Positions 8,663 through 20,330 of a stretch of 64,000 nucleotides of DNA are shown here, piece by piece. The position numbers and the translations under genes are program-made. Location: the NCBI GenBank assembly GCA_033557465.1, contig CM066039.1, positions 399,485,440 through 399,549,439 on the forward strand, in the 5' to 3' direction. The number at the start of each line of letters is the position of its first letter. Position 1 is the stretch's first letter. Source of the DNA: Ichthyophis bannanicus. Taxonomy: Eukaryota > Chordata > Amphibia > Gymnophiona > Ichthyophiidae. The notes beneath the pieces are model-generated. The model was given only the letters and a program-made list of their open reading frames with translations. It made no database searches and was not told the origin of the DNA.

Positions 8663-10562
8663 TTATTTTGTTTTTATCCTATTGCTGTAAAGGGATCCTC
8701 TGTGTTTGTCCCATGCCTTTTTGAATTCCGTCACCATGTTTGCCCCCACCACTTCCATCGGGAGGGCATTCCAAGCATCCACCACCCTTTGAGTGAAAAA
8801 ATATTTCCTGACATTGCCTTTCAATTTACCCCCTTTCAGCTTCATGTTATGCCCTCTAGTTTTACAGCTTCCCCGTCTTTGGAAGAGGTTTGTTTGTTCA
8901 TCATTTCTCTTTAAGTATTTAAAGGTCTGAATCATATCTCCCCTGTCCCTCCTCTCCTCCAAAGTGTACATATTTAGGTCTTCAAGTCTCTTCTCATAAG
9001 GCTTCTGACGCAGGCTCCAAATCATTTTGGTCGCCTTCCTCTGAACAGTTTCCAGTCTTTTTACATCTTTTGCAAGATATGGTCTCCATTACTGAACACA
9101 GTATTCCAAGTGAGGCCTCACCAGTGACTTCTACAGTGGCATAAGTACCTCTTCCTTTCTGCTGGTAATCCCTCTTTGTATGCAGCCCAACATCCTCCTG
9201 GCTTTTGCCACCGCCTTGTCGCACTGTTTTGCCACCTTGAGATCATCAGAGATAATCACACCAAGGTCTTTCTCCTGAACCGTGCATACCAACCTCTCGC
9301 CCCCTATCGCGTGCATTTCCCTTGGATTTCTGCTACCCCAGTGCATGACACTGCACTTTTTCGCATTAAATCGTAGTTGCCAAGCATTAGACCAGTCTTC
9401 CAGCTTTTGTAGATCTTTCTTCATGTTAACCACTCCCTCGGGGGAGTCCACTCTGTTGCAAATTTTTGTGTCGTCTGCAAAAAGACAGACTTTTCCATTC
9501 AGTCCTTCAGCAATATCACTCACAAATACATTGAACAGTGCCGGGCCCAGGACCCATAATCACCTTCCTCTCATCTGAGTGAGCTCCATGTACAATCACC
9601 TTCTGTCGTCTGTCAGTCAACCAGTTTCTAATCCAGTTTACCATCTTGGGACCCATCCCCAAGCTACTGAGTTTGTTGACAAGCCTCCTATGAGGAACAG
9701 TTTCAAAGGCTTTGCTGAAATCCAGGTAGATGACATCCATCGCATGCCCCTGATCTAGTTCCTTGGTCACCCAGTCAAAGAACTCAATCAGATTTGTTTG
9801 GCAAGACCGTCCTTCGGTAAAACCATGTTGCCTCGGATCTTGCATCCTATTGGTTTTGAGAAAGTTCACTATTCGCTCTTTCAGGAGCACCTCCATTACT
9901 TTTCCCGCCACCGAGGTAAGGCTCACGGGCCTGTAGTTTGACACTTCTTCCCTGTCACCACTTTTGTGTAGAGGTACGACATCAGCCATTCTCCAGTCCT
10001 GAGGAACCTCTCCTGTTTCCAAGGATCTGTTGAAGACATCCTTTAACGGTCCTGCAAGAACCTCTCTGAGCTCTTTCAGTATCCTGGGATTTATCCCATC
10101 CGGTCCCATGGCTTTGTCCACTTTCAGTTTAGCAAGTTGCTCTAACACCTCGTCTTCTGTGAATGGTGTGGTATCTACTTCATTCGCATTTTTATATTTG
10201 GGAGTCACAGCTGGTCCATCTCCAGGATCTTCTTTAGTAAAAACAAAGCAGAAGTATTTGTTTAGCAATTTCGCTTTTTCAGGGTCACTTTCCACGAGTC
10301 GTTTCCCAGCACTTCTGAGTCCTGCAATTCCAACTCTGATCTTCTTCCTTTCCTGAATATACCTGAAGAAATTTTTGTTGCCACCCTTAACATCTTTAGC
10401 CATCTTTTCCTCTGCCTTTGATTTTGCTATCCTTATTACTCTTTTAGACTCTTTGAGTTGGATCCTGTATTCATTTCTGTGTTCTTCTGTTTGCAAGCTT
10501 TTGAAATTTGCAAAAGTTGTGTTTTTGCCTTTATTTGAGCAGCCACCTCTTTGGAATACCAA
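8663..10562 (-). pseudogene. CR1-1 ORF2 reverse transcriptase and C-terminal region
   Basis: RT motifs in order on the minus strand: KAMGPDGINPRILKEL, NYRPVSLTSVAGKVME, QHGFTEGRSCQTNL and VIYLDFSKAFETVPH. A deletion of about 20 nt near 9560 removes most of the SGVPQGS block. FADDTKICN (catalytic Asp pair) follows at about 9470, then the DLGVIISDDLKVAKQ region and, in another frame, GDMIQTFKYLKRN to the end near 8663. At least three frame changes (about 9520, 9130 and 9010) disable it. Confidence 0.85.
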
Positions 10563-11570
10563 ATAGGTTTCCTTCTCCTCTTGTTTTTATTTACTTTTCT
10601 TACATATTTATCTGTTGCCTCTTTTATTGCCTCCTTTAGTTTAGCCCATTGCAATTCCACTTCCTTTATCTCCTTCCACTCCGTCATCTCCTCCTTTAAG
10701 TACTCTGCCATTTTATTGAAGTCAGTGTATTTGAAGTTTAGGACTTTGAGCTTCCTATGATTGGCCTGTACCATGGCTTTTATCTCAAACCATACCGTGT
10801 GATGGTCGCTGTTGCTCACAGGGGCACTCACGCAGACATTCGACACACTATCACCGTTGGTGAGCATTACGTCCAGCATTGAGCTTTCCCTGGTTGGTTC
10901 CATCACCATTTGTCTAAATAATACATCTTGGAGAGCATCCACAATTTTTTTGCTTCTTTCCAGATATGCAGGAGGAGTAATCCAATCCACATCAGGTAGA
11001 TTAAAGTCACCCAATATGATCACTTCCCCCTTTGTTGCTATCTTGGCAATAATCTATAATCAATTCATTGTCTCTTTCTTCAATTTGAGTTGGAGGTCTA
11101 TAGACTACAGCAATATGGATGACAGTGCCATCTCCTCTTTCCAACGCAATCCAGAGCGCTTCTTCTTTTCCCCATGTCCCCTGCATTTCAGTAGCTTTAA
11201 TATTGCTTTTGACATACAAGGCTACTCCTCCTCCTTTTCCATTTTCTCTGTCTCTTCTGAATAGATTATAGCCAGCTATGGCTATATCCCAATCATATGA
11301 TTCATTAAACCATGTTTCTGTAATGGCCACAATGTCCAAATCCGTTTCCACCATTAGGGCTTCCAGGTCTGGAATTTTGTTGGCTAAGCTTCGAGCATTT
11401 GTGCTCATTGCTTTCCAGCATTTTCCTGGCTTGTGTGTATTTTGCATTGATTTTGTTCTGCCCACTTCTTCCCACATGTTTTTGATATGTGGTTTAAAAG
11501 TGTGGCTGTTTCTGATGTTGTTCTGCTTGCTGGGGGTGGCAGGCAGATGTTGACCTTCCACATCCATCAC
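10436..11570 (-). pseudogene. CR1-1 ORF2 AP-type endonuclease domain
   Basis: Minus-strand frame 11570-11007 carries NARSLANKIPDLEAL, then ITETWFN with the metal-binding Glu, GGGVALYVK and VVYRPPTQ. After a 1-base shift at about 11020 the frame 11023-10436 continues with IILGDFNLPDVDW (GDFN) and SNSDHHTVWFEI (SDH, catalytic His). These are the endonuclease/exonuclease/phosphatase motifs that nick the target for LINE insertion. One frameshift is the only clear break. Confidence 0.85.
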
Positions 11571-11579
11571 CCCCTTTTC

Positions 11580-12545
11580 CTAGTTTAAATACATATCCAC
11601 ATACTGCCTGAATTTTTCACTTAGGATTCTTTTCCCTGCGGCAGAGAGATGTAGTCCATCAGCACAGTATAGTCTCTTGTTGGTCCATCTGTTGTCCCAG
11701 TTGCCAATAAATCGGAATCCTTCTTGTTTGCACCAGGTCTGGAGCCATGTATTAAAGCTGTTAATGTGATGCAGTCTTTTTGTCCCCTTACCAAGAACAG
11801 GTAGAACTTCTGAGAATGCAACAGTGTTAACAATGTGCTTGAGTTTCTCTCCCAGAGATTGGAAGTCCTTTTGGGCTGTAGAGGCACTGTTTCTAGCCAG
11901 GTCATTTGTGCCTAAGTGGATAATAACATCAAGTTTGGATTGTTCACTTTTTGCGCTAAGTAATTCAACAACTTGGTTTGTATTCCTGCTGGCTGAAGAG
12001 CCTGGTAGGCACACGACTATCTTCTCTCCTTTGAACGGTGTTCCCAAGTTGGTGCCTCTGATGATGGAATCTCCAAGTAGTAGTAGTTTTCTGTTTGGTG
12101 AGGTTTTCTTCATATTTAGTGCTTTAGCAGGGGATTGGGCATTGTCTGACTCATTTAAGGGCCCTTCAGTTTCTTTGGATTGGGCATCCTCATTAGCCAA
12201 GGCAGAGAAGGCATTGTGCAGGGATATCTCTTGATGTATAGGATGTCTCTGTGTTACAGGTCGTAATCTACCAGAACCCACTGTGATCCATTTGTTCCTG
12301 GGGCGTTTGATTCTTTGTGGGAGCTGTGGTGGACTTTGTTCACTTTGTATCCTAGAAGAGGTGCGCTTCATTGCAGCCAGTTCCTCCCTCAGTAGAGACA
12401 CTTCTTTATGCATGGCAGCTAGGTCTTTCCTTAGTAGAGTCAGTTCTTCATGCATGGCAGCTGACTTTAGGCATATAGGACAAGCTCTAGCAAAGATGAA
12501 GACGATGTGGTTTTTAACCCAAGTTAGGAATGATAGATGGCACAT
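11580..12545 (-). CDS. CR1-1 ORF1: coiled coil plus SGNH hydrolase (esterase)
   Basis: An open frame of 321 codons. Residues 20-26 hold a Cys pair (ACPIC). Residues 29-60 are a heptad-rich coiled coil (MHEELTLLRKDLAAMHKEV). Residues about 152-318 form an SGNH-type hydrolase: GDS at 158-160, a Gly block (PGSS, 181-184), GTND at 212-215, and the DGLHL block with D296 and H299. CR1 ORF1 proteins are known to carry such esterase domains, thought to act in RNP or membrane interaction. All catalytic positions are kept, so this ORF looks intact although ORF2 is broken. The in-frame Met at 12545 is the first available. The true N-terminus could lie upstream across a frameshift. Confidence 0.85.
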   Translation of the reverse strand: MCHLSFLTWVKNHIVFIFARACPICLKSAAMHEELTLLRKDLAAMHKEVSLLREELAAMKRTSSRIQSEQSPPQLPQRIKRPRNKWITVGSGRLRPVTQRHPIHQEISLHNAFSALANEDAQSKETEGPLNESDNAQSPAKALNMKKTSPNRKLLLLGDSIIRGTNLGTPFKGEKIVVCLPGSSASRNTNQVVELLSAKSEQSKLDVIIHLGTNDLARNSASTAQKDFQSLGEKLKHIVNTVAFSEVLPVLGKGTKRLHHINSFNTWLQTWCKQEGFRFIGNWDNRWTNKRLYCADGLHLSAAGKRILSEKFRQYVDMYLN

Positions 12546-12909
12546 ATGTGACCACTATATAGGCAATGTAGCCCCTGGGGTGGGTGGGGTGAGGGGTAGG
12601 GTGGGCGGGAACCTAAGTGTCTCTGGCTAGTAGGCTGTTCCTGAACTGTGGGCACACACAATGGAGTAGGTAAGGGAACCCACCACTAAGGATAATTAGA
12701 TAGAAAAATGTGTAGAGACAAACAGACTCAGTTATGCAGCAAACTCAGCAAAAATCACCTTTTGGGAGAGCTCTGGAAAGCACTCACTGAGATCTCCAAG
12801 ACTCCCGCTCCAGCTTGTGATGAACACAGCCGCAAGAGTTCTAACAGGGGGAATTGGGGTTCTGCACTGGTGAGCCAAATTGGGGCTAACCCAGGTTTCC
12901 CAAGTGATC

Positions 12910-13971
12910 CACAAAGTGGGAGTATTCAATTTCGCAGGCATAAGAGACTTGTATAGATTGCCAGCACAAGATTATTATTACAGCTACTTACAGATTAGTT
13001 CATTTTTAAAGCAACGTAGGGTTTGCCAAGAACTGTGGAGTAATAGGGACTGGTTTGAGGCAGCGTGTATGGGAGCTATGGGCAGAAAGGGATCTTGTCG
13101 TGGATGTACAGAGGATTATTAGTTATGAAGGAAGGGAGCTCAAGGTATATGAGGAACTGAGAACGAGATCTAACACTACATTGGGAGGATGATGGGTGAG
13201 ACAAGGTGATCCAGAGGACTGTGAGAACATCCACAGCTATCACTCTAAGGGAAAATGCATATAAAGTGCTCTCTGGGTGGTACTGGACACCTGTTAGGTG
13301 ATGTAAAGTGGGGTTGGCACAAACAGATAGATGCTGGAGAGTGTGTGGGGGTAAGGGAACATTAATTCATATGTGGTGGGAATGCAAATTGATTCAGGCC
13401 TATTGGGGTATGGTGATACAGGCTAAAAAAGAGATCACAGGCTATCAGTTAGAAAAGCACCCAGCTATATTTTTGCTACATCAGCAGGATGATACTTTGC
13501 CTTTTGCCCAGAGACATCGTGGGGGTAGTGCAGCACTGTATCGCTGCAGCTCGATGTGAAATAGCAACTTATTGGAATAAGCCTAAGCTCCCAAATATGG
13601 CGAGCTATGCCAAGAGAGTGGCGAACTTGTATTTGATGCATAGGTTGACAGGGTTAAAAAAGGGGAAGGAGAAAGAGTTATTAGACAATGGAAAGAGGTA
13701 TGGAAGTGGCTGAGTCAACACAACAGAGGAGGTAGCTCTGAAGCTGATGAGGCCGCTGGTTATACAGGGGGGGATGGTTATGGGGTGTCATGTTTAAAGG
13801 GTTCTGGATAATGCTATAAGAGTCATGTTGTCAGTGCTACAGGGGTAAGGAAGCACGGGGGGGAGGGAGGGTATGAAAATGTGGTAGACGGTGTTTATTA
13901 GTTTTGCTTAATATCTTATGTTTACTGTAAAGTTGGAAAATTTAATAAAATCTAAATTTAAAAAAAAAGGG
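12910..13971 (+). mobile_element. L1-1, right part: ORF2 C-terminus and 3' UTR
   Basis: Continues L1-1 after the CR1-1 insertion. Reading resumes as VGVFNFAGIRDLY. The L1 ORF2 C-terminal Cys motif is visible at 13332-13400 (CWRVCGGKGTLIHMWWEC). A 3' UTR follows, with AATAAAATC at about 13940 and an A run ending at about 13970. Frames change near 13120 and 13500. Confidence 0.78.
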
Positions 13972-13974
13972 GGG

Positions 13975-14991
13975 GAAGGTGATGGCGATGAGGGTGTACT
14001 ATCGACCACCTGGCCAGAATGAACAAAGGATGATAGTTCAGGAAACTACTGAAGACAACCCTCTTCATAGAACACTACGGTGACATTACTTAAACCATGC
14101 AACAGACACCTCAATTCCCCCCACATGTCACTATAATTGTAATTAAGCAAGGAACTGATACCCATAGCATTGTAAATAGCGCACGTTGTAAATAGCACCA
14201 CAAGAATCAACGTCCAGACACACTCACACGCATACACTACTCACTGCATGTACACACTATACACTATCTTATTGATTGTTTGCTGTTCAGACCGCCTTGA
14301 TTGCAGGATAAGGCGGTATAGAAATACGTTTAAATAAATAAATAAATAAAATAAATGATGAAATGCTCAAAGAAATCAGGGAAGCTAACAATATTTATAG
14401 TACAGTAATAACAATGGGTGATTTCAATTACCCCGATATCGACTGGGTCAGTGTCACAGCAGGATATGCTAGGGAGATAAAGTTTCTAGATGAAATAAAT
14501 GACTGCTTCTTGGAGCAGATGGTTGATGAAGAGACAAGAGGGGAAGCCATTTTGGACCTAGTCCTTAGTGGAACATAAGATCTGGTGCAAGATATAAGGG
14601 TGTTGGGCCAACTGGGCAATAGTGATCATAGCATGATCGCGTTTGATTTAATAAATGGAGGAAGGATGGCAAGGAAATACACAGTACTACCTTTTAACTT
14701 TCAAAAGAGGGTCTATGATAAAATGAGGAAAACAGTTAAAAAAGAAACTAAAAGGAACAGTTGTAAAGGTTAAAGATTTACATCAAGCATGTGTGTTATT
14801 TAAAAATACTATCTTGGAAGCCCAGACCAGCTGTATTCCACGCTTTAAGAAAAGTGGAAGGAAGTCCATAAAACTGCCATCGTGGTTTAAAGGTAAGGTC
14901 AGAGAGGCTGTTGTAGCCAAAAAAGCATCTTCCAAGAAATGAAAAAGGAGCCAAATGATGAAAACTGGAAACAACATAAGCACTGGCAAGC
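13975..14991 (+). mobile_element. CR1 family 2, endonuclease part, split by an L2 tail
   Basis: 13975-14037 encodes the endonuclease block VYYRPPGQNEQRM. After the L2 tail (14038-14355) it continues with ITMGDFNYPDIDW (about 14410), FLEQMVDEETRGEAILDLVL and NSDHSMIAFDL, then the linker to about 14991. Removing the L2 tail joins ...AGGATGAT to GAAATGCTC in frame. Stop codons at 14576 and 14771 inactivate it. At 14991 it stops abruptly against reverse CR1-type ORF1 sequence. Confidence 0.8.
14038..14355 (+). mobile_element. L2 3' end, 5' truncated, inserted in CR1
   Basis: Begins inside the last ORF2 codons (FRKLLKTTLF) and ends with the stem ACCGCCTT (14291-14298) / AAGGCGGT (14310-14317) and an AAATA-rich tail. 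A possible short target duplication, ATGAT, lies on both sides. Confidence 0.78.
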
Positions 14992-15855
14992 CTGGTTCCA
15001 TCCCGGTTAAGGTGGAGCCCTTCCCTTCGGAATAGCCCCTTCTTTCCCCAGAGTCTTCCCCAGTGCCTAACAAAGCCAAAACACTCTTCCTTGCACCATC
15101 ATCTCATCCACGCATTGAGACTCCAGAGCTCTGCCTGCATTTTGGGTTTTGCACGTGGTACAGGAAATATTTAGGAGAATGCTACCCTGCAAGTTCTGGA
15201 TTTCATCTTCCTACCTCAAAGCTTAAATTTAGCCTCCAGAATCTCCCTACCACAGTTTCATATGTCATTGTTACCAACAGCAGACTCCTCCCCAGCACTA
15301 TCTAAGACCTTGTCTAGGTGGCACATGAGGTCCATTACCTTCGTGCTAGGCAAGCATATTACCAGGTGATCCTCATGTCCACCAGCAACCCAGCTATCTA
15401 CATGCCTAATGATCAAATCACCAACTACAACGGCTGTCCTAACCTTTCCCTCGTGAGCACATGGCCCTGGAGAAACCTCCTCAGTGTGAGAGGGTTTTAC
15501 ATCACCTGGAGTACAGATCCTAGCTACAGGATCACTTCCTGCCACACTAGGGTGATGCTCTCCTGTCATGTGACCTCTCTCCTCCATGGCAACAGGGATG
15601 CTGCCAGACTGCAGGTGGGACTTCAGTATTACATCCCTAAAGGTCTCGTCTATTTACCTCTGTGTCTTCCTTATGTTCTCCAAGTCCTGTATTCTAGCCT
15701 CCAGAGATCAGACCCGTTCCCTGAGAGCAAAGATCTTCTTGCACCTAATGCACATGTATGGCCCCTCACCAACCTGGAGAAAATCATACATGTGACCTCA
15801 ATGCAAAAGACTGGAAAGCCCCCATCTTGCTGCTGGACTACTGTCTGCATCATAG
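14992..15855 (-). pseudogene. CR1-type ORF1 fragment with SGNH-hydrolase motifs
   Basis: Read on the minus strand, a Cys pair and coiled coil (MCIRCKKIFALRERV, then SLEARIQDLENIR, about 15760-15680) are followed by VVVGDLIIRHVDSW at about 15420. That is the GDS block with Ser changed to Leu. Then come CLPSTKVMDL and, after several breaks, GLHLNRDGTRLA near 15015. This is ORF1 of a CR1-like family different from CR1-1. No endonuclease or RT follows, so it is an orphan ORF1 piece wedged between two CR1 family-2 fragments. Confidence 0.65.
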
Positions 15856-17589
15856 TGAAAGGAAAGCCAAATGACAGCCAGCATGGCTTAAAGGTGAGGT
15901 CAAAGAGGCTGATATAGGTAAGAGAAAATCCTTCAGAACATGAAAAAAAAGAGCCAAATGATGAAAACAGGTAACAACATAAGTACTGGCAAGTTGAATG
16001 CAAGGCATTGATAAAGCAGGCAACAAGAGAATTTGAAAAGAAGCTTGCTGTGGTAGCAAAAACACATAATAAAAACCTTTTTCAAGTGCATTCATTGCAA
16101 AACACCTGTGAAAAAGCCAGTTGGACCATTAAATGATAGACATGTAAAAGGGGCACTAAGAGAGGACAAGGCCATAGCAGAGAAACTGAATGAATTTTCT
16201 GCTTCAGTCTTTACTGAAGATGATATAGAAAACTTACCCATGCCAGAAATGATATTCAAAGATGATGTATCAGAGGAATTGAAACAAATCTTGATACATC
16301 AAGAAGATGTATTACAGCTATTTGATAAACTAAAGATCAGCAAATCACCTGGACTGGATGGTATACATCCCAGGACTCTGAAAGAACTGAAATATGAGAT
16401 TGAAGACCCATTTTAGTAATCTGTAAACTATCCTTAAAATCATCTGTAGTATCTGAGGATTGTAGAATGGCCATTGTAACACCAGTCTTTAAAAAGGGTT
16501 CCAGGGGTGATCCGGGAAACTACAGACCAGTGAGCTTGATGTCTATACCGGGAAAAATGATAGAAATCATTATAAAGAACAAAATTACTTAACATGTGGA
16601 TAGTCATGGCTTAATGGCAGAAAGCCAACATGGATTTAGCCAAGAAAAGTCTTGTCTCACTAATCCATTATATTTTTTCAAAGGTGTGAATAAAACATAG
16701 CAACATAGTAAATGATGGCAGATACAGACCAGTATGGTCCATTTAGTCTGCCCAGTAAGATGGCAAGAATAGGTGCACCTGCCGCTCCGTGCAGGCCACA
16801 CCTCCCCATGTCTTTGTTTAGGGGTGAACCCACCGTTCCGTGTAGGACACCCCTGTTTGTTGAGAAATTAGATAGTTAAGTTTATTTTGATTTTATCCTG
16901 TTGCTGTAAAGGGATGCACTGTGTCTATCCCATGCCATTTTGAATTCTGTCACTGTATTTGCCTCCACCACTTCCATTGTGAGGGCATTCCAAACATCCA
17001 CCACCCTTTCAGTGAAAAATATTTCCTGACATTGCCTTTCAATTTACCCCCTTGCAGCTTCATGATATGCCCTCTAGTTTTACAGCTTCCCCGCCTTTGG
17101 AAGAGGTCTGTTTGTTCATTATTTCTCTTTAAGTATTTAAAGGTCTGAATCATATCTCCCCTATCCCTCCTCTCCTCCAGAGTGTACAGATTTAGGTCTT
17201 CAAGTCTCTTCTCATAAGGCTAGATAAAGGTGAGCTGGTTGATATAGTGTATTTAGATTTTCAGAAAGCTTTTGACAAAGTCCCTCATGAGAGACTCATG
17301 CGGAAATTAAGAAGTCATGGGATAGGAGGCAGTGTACTATTGTAGATTAGGAACTGGTTAAAAGATAGAAAGCAGAGAGTAGGGCTAAATGGACAATTTT
17401 CTCAATGAAGAAAGATGAATAGTGGAGTACCCCATAGATCTGTGCTGGGCCCGCTGCTTTTTAACATATTTATAAATGACCTGTTAAAACCCAAGATGAT
17501 TGTGAAAAATTGTAAGAGGACCTTGAAAAATTGGGAGATTGGGCATCCAAATGGCAGATGAAATTTAATGTGGACAAGTGCAAAGTTAT
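15856..17589 (+). mobile_element. CR1 family 2, reverse transcriptase part, split by a CR1 tail
   Basis: Starts in the ORF2 linker, overlapping in content with 14870-14991, so this is a second copy and not the same one continued. RT blocks: SKSPGLDGIHPRTLKEL (about 16337), GNYRPVSLMSIPGKM, then, beyond the insertion at 16697-17221, VDIVYLDFQKAFDKVPH, SGVPHRSVLGPLLF and IFINDL (about 17470). The roughly 60 bp that should carry the FADD motif are deleted after INDL, so the catalytic core is gone. Several stops. Ends where the reverse L2-b tail begins. Confidence 0.8.
16697..17221 (-). mobile_element. CR1 family 1, 3' end only
   Basis: A close relative of the CR1-1 3' end (8438-9005), in reverse orientation. 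It contains the MIQTFKYLKRNNEQTDLFQRR stretch (17153 downward) and the 3' end with TGTTGCTATGT at about 16697. It is a 5'-truncated insertion into the RT of the CR1 family-2 copy. Confidence 0.82.
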
Positions 17590-17998
17590 ACATATATACA
17601 TTTATTAATTTAATTGGATTTCTATACCGCTTTATCCTAAAATCAAAGTGATTTACCACGTAACTTGTGGGTTTACAAGAACAATGGGTGAGGGGGCATG
17701 GAGGGGATTATTTCAAGCTAACTTATATACAAATGAAACTATGTAAAAAAAATGTGTAGTGGGAGTCTGGGGTATAAGGCATTGTGTCAGCAGGGATGAC
17801 AGTATGTGGTTGTACATTAGGTAATGTCCCCAAGTGTTCGGGGGAAGTTCTTGGAATCTGAAATGACTCTGAGTTAATCGGGGGGTGCATTCCAAAAGGA
17901 GGTGCAGCCAACGAGATAGCTGTTCCTGATGTGACTTGCTTGGATTTTATGTAGGCATTGGGGGTGGTGATGGTGTGATTGGTGATACATTTCCTACA
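17590..17998 (-). mobile_element. L2-b 3' end (minus strand)
   Basis: 3' part of a reverse L2 whose other parts are 22406-22583 and 27210-29818. The translated tail (ITNHTITTPNAYIKSKQ, ISLAAPPF, 18001 downward) continues the frame that stops at 22406 (...DTSNRPRR). A decayed stem-loop, with AAAGCGGT kept, is at 17620-17658, followed by an AT-rich tail. Confidence 0.75.
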
Positions 17999-18070
17999 CA
18001 ATTGCTCAGTTGTATATATTGCTCAAATTGTATATAGTTACCCCTGTTGAAACCCAAGATGTAACATCTG

Positions 18071-18210
18071 TTCCTTTACGTCCCTCTAGTCCAGTCCTGG
18101 TACCATAGAGTTTAGAATTTCCTCCAGCAGCTTTGGAGACTGAAAGATATCGCTTTGCTGGCGGTGGTATAAATAGGTAAGGACTGCCCCCTTCCTTCAG
18201 TACTTTCAGT
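18071..18210 (+). repeat. DIRS-1 left inverted terminal repeat with TATA box
   Basis: Starts TTCCTTTACGTCCCTCTAG. Its reverse complement is found at 22131-22248 with few differences. TATAAATA at 18168-18175 is a good core promoter, and it appears reversed at the right end, so each terminus could drive transcription inward. Confidence 0.82.
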
Positions 18211-18821
18211 CTCCAAGCAGCTAGGGGACATTCTGAGCCTGGGACTGGGCTCAGTTAGGCACAAATAAGCAGAGTTAGCTTTCTAGATCTCTTTTAACTT
18301 ATTTTTGAATTGATTTTTAAAATGATTTCATTTTTAATGGTTAAGATTTGTCTTTATTTATTTCAGCAGCGTTACAGGAGATCCAGCTTGGCAACGACGT
18401 GTCGGACACCGCCGGAGCTGAAGCCGCGGCCCGGCTGAGCTCCGTTGCGGGAGTACCTCCTCTGATCGCCTGCAAATGGTGAGTGAGGTAGGCGGCTTTA
18501 CGGCCCATTTGGATCATATTTGGGGGGGGGGGGACTTAGCAGCGGCGTCCGCGGTGAAGCGGTCCTGAGTTTGAGACTCTTTAGTTTTTTGGCCGTGTGT
18601 GTGGCAGCGCGGGAAAATGCGGCGGCGGCCATTTTAGGAGTCCCGGTTTCAGTTTTCCTTGGTTTTGCTTCAGCGGTTTACTAGGTTTTGAAGCTTCGTT
18701 TTTGGGGGAGACTAGTCAGAATTTTCCTGCTAGCCCTTAGAGTAACTTTTACAGTAGGTTTAGAGTGTAAAAAAAAAAAAGAAAATGTGATAAGAGGGTA
18801 TAGAGCTGTATTAGCAGTAGT

Positions 18822-20314
18822 ATGCCTGGCAAGCCTCGGTGTTTGGTTTGTGGCACGAGGCGAGGTACGCTGCTGGACTCCGATGTGTGTACGGCCTGCG
18901 CTCTGGAGGCAGAATCTTTGGAAAAGACCCCGGAGGGAACCCTGGAGGGTCGGGAGGCAGTCCCTCCGGAGAGGGGAGAGGGCCTGCCTCCAGCCTTGGA
19001 CCTGGCGGAGCCAGTGGCGGGGTTATCCACTGGGGAAGGTTCTTCTCTGTCCCTGGGGCTGACTCAGGGGGAGACTGCTTCTGTGATTTCCACCGAATTT
19101 CTTTTCCCTCATGCAACAGGCTTTTGCGCTGCTGCAGCCAGCAATGACAGCTCGGGGGGTCTCAAGGGCAGAAGCAGCCAGGGTCTGTGGACCGTGCGGC
19201 GGAGGAGGCTCCCCAGGCCAAGAGAACCAAGGGGGCTGGGGATGAGGGTCCATCATCCCAACTTGGAGAGGTCCTGGGAGCGGTAGACACGGACCTGGAG
19301 GAGTTCTCGGACGATGAATTGGAGGAATGAGAGTTGCCTGACTCGGAGTTGCAGAGCAGAGTGGTCAGGGTGTTCCAGCGCGAGGAGCTGCCTGCCTTAA
19401 TAACCGAGACTCTCAAGACGCTGAATATGCCCTCAGGGGAGGCGTCAGCGGAAGAAGCCTTGGAGGATCCTCTGTTGTAGGCGGTATAGACGTCCCAGCG
19501 GGTTTTTCCGGTGCATAGAGTCTTTCGGAGTATGATTCAGGAAGAGTGGGACTTGCCGGAGTCGGCCCTGAGGGGTTCCAGGGCCTTAGCTCGCCTTTAT
19601 CCGCTGTCCGACCGGGATAGGGGACTGTTTCGCTCCCCAAAGGTAGATGCGGCGGTATCGGCGGTGACTAAGAAGACTACCATTCCGGTGGAAGGTGCCG
19701 CAGCATTAAAGGATGTACAAGATAGGAAATTAGATATCTTTCTGAAACAGGTATTCGATGTTTGCACCCTCTCGATGCAGGCCTCCATAGCGGGATCATG
19801 GATGGCGAGAGGCTGTTTGCGGTGGTCCCAAAGGCTGCAGGGGGATCGCTTGGAAGGGCAGTTCGAGGACGTGGCGCGGCTGGAGTCCGGGACTGCGTAT
19901 TTGGCGGACATTCATTATGATCTCATACGGGGGTTGGCGAAGAGTATGGCTTCGGTGGTAGCAGCTCGACGCTATCTCTGGTTACGTAACTGGTCGGCAG
20001 ACGGTTCGTCTAAGGCTCGCCTCAGCAAGCTGCCGTTTAGGGGTAAGCTTTTGTTTGGAGAGGATTTGGAAAAGATGGTCAAGGATCTCGGAGATTCTAA
20101 GGGAGGTCGACTTCCGGAGGATAAGCCCAAACCAGGCCGGAGTGCTACAGGGTCCAGGGGGGCCCCGAGGGAGTTTCGTAGGTTTTGGGCCTCTCGCTTT
20201 GGACAGCAACAGCAGGGGCAGTTTCCGGCAAGGGGCCAAGACTTTAGAGGTTTCCGCGGAGCAGGCAGAGGGTTTGCTCCTTTCCAGTCCTCAGCCATTA
20301 AGAAGTCACAATGA
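18822..20314 (+). pseudogene. DIRS-1 gag-like ORF1
   Basis: The start (MPGKPRCLVCGTRRGTLLD) carries paired Cys motifs (CLVC, CTAC) near residues 7-27, as DIRS gags do. The frame 18822-19286 is followed by a broken acidic stretch. The frame 19511-20314 (267 codons) then has MIQEEWDLPE, TKKTTIPVEGAAALKD and a C-terminal Gly/Arg/Gln-rich region (FRGFRGAGRGFAPF). Two stops (19328, 19478) and frame changes lie between the parts. The 18530 region upstream is G-rich and non-coding. Confidence 0.75.
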
Positions 20315-20330
20315 GATGAGGCGGACTCAG

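Larger units (their letters stand above)
8438..12900 (-). mobile_element. CR1-1: almost complete CR1 LINE inserted in L1-1
   Basis: On the minus strand the order is 5' region, ORF1 with an SGNH esterase domain (12545-11580), ORF2 endonuclease (11570-10436), RT (10562-9131), C-terminal region (to 8663) and 3' UTR, ending at about 8438 in a short TATGTTACTATGT-type tail. This is the standard CR1 layout. A few frameshifts break ORF2 while ORF1 is open. The L1 reading resumes at about 12910. The exact 5' junction between 12650 and 12910 is not clear, and I see no target duplication. The 12560-12620 stretch is G-rich on the + strand. Confidence 0.88.

Noticed and set aside
10030..10356. Plus-strand open frames over CR1-1 (for example at 10030-10356 and 11824-12234)
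   Set aside because: They are antisense to well-supported CR1 ORF1 and ORF2 codons and resemble no protein.
18688..19147. Several overlapping frames in both strands of the DIRS-1 5' part
   Set aside because: GC-rich DNA gives open frames by chance. Only the frame with the paired Cys motifs fits a DIRS gag.
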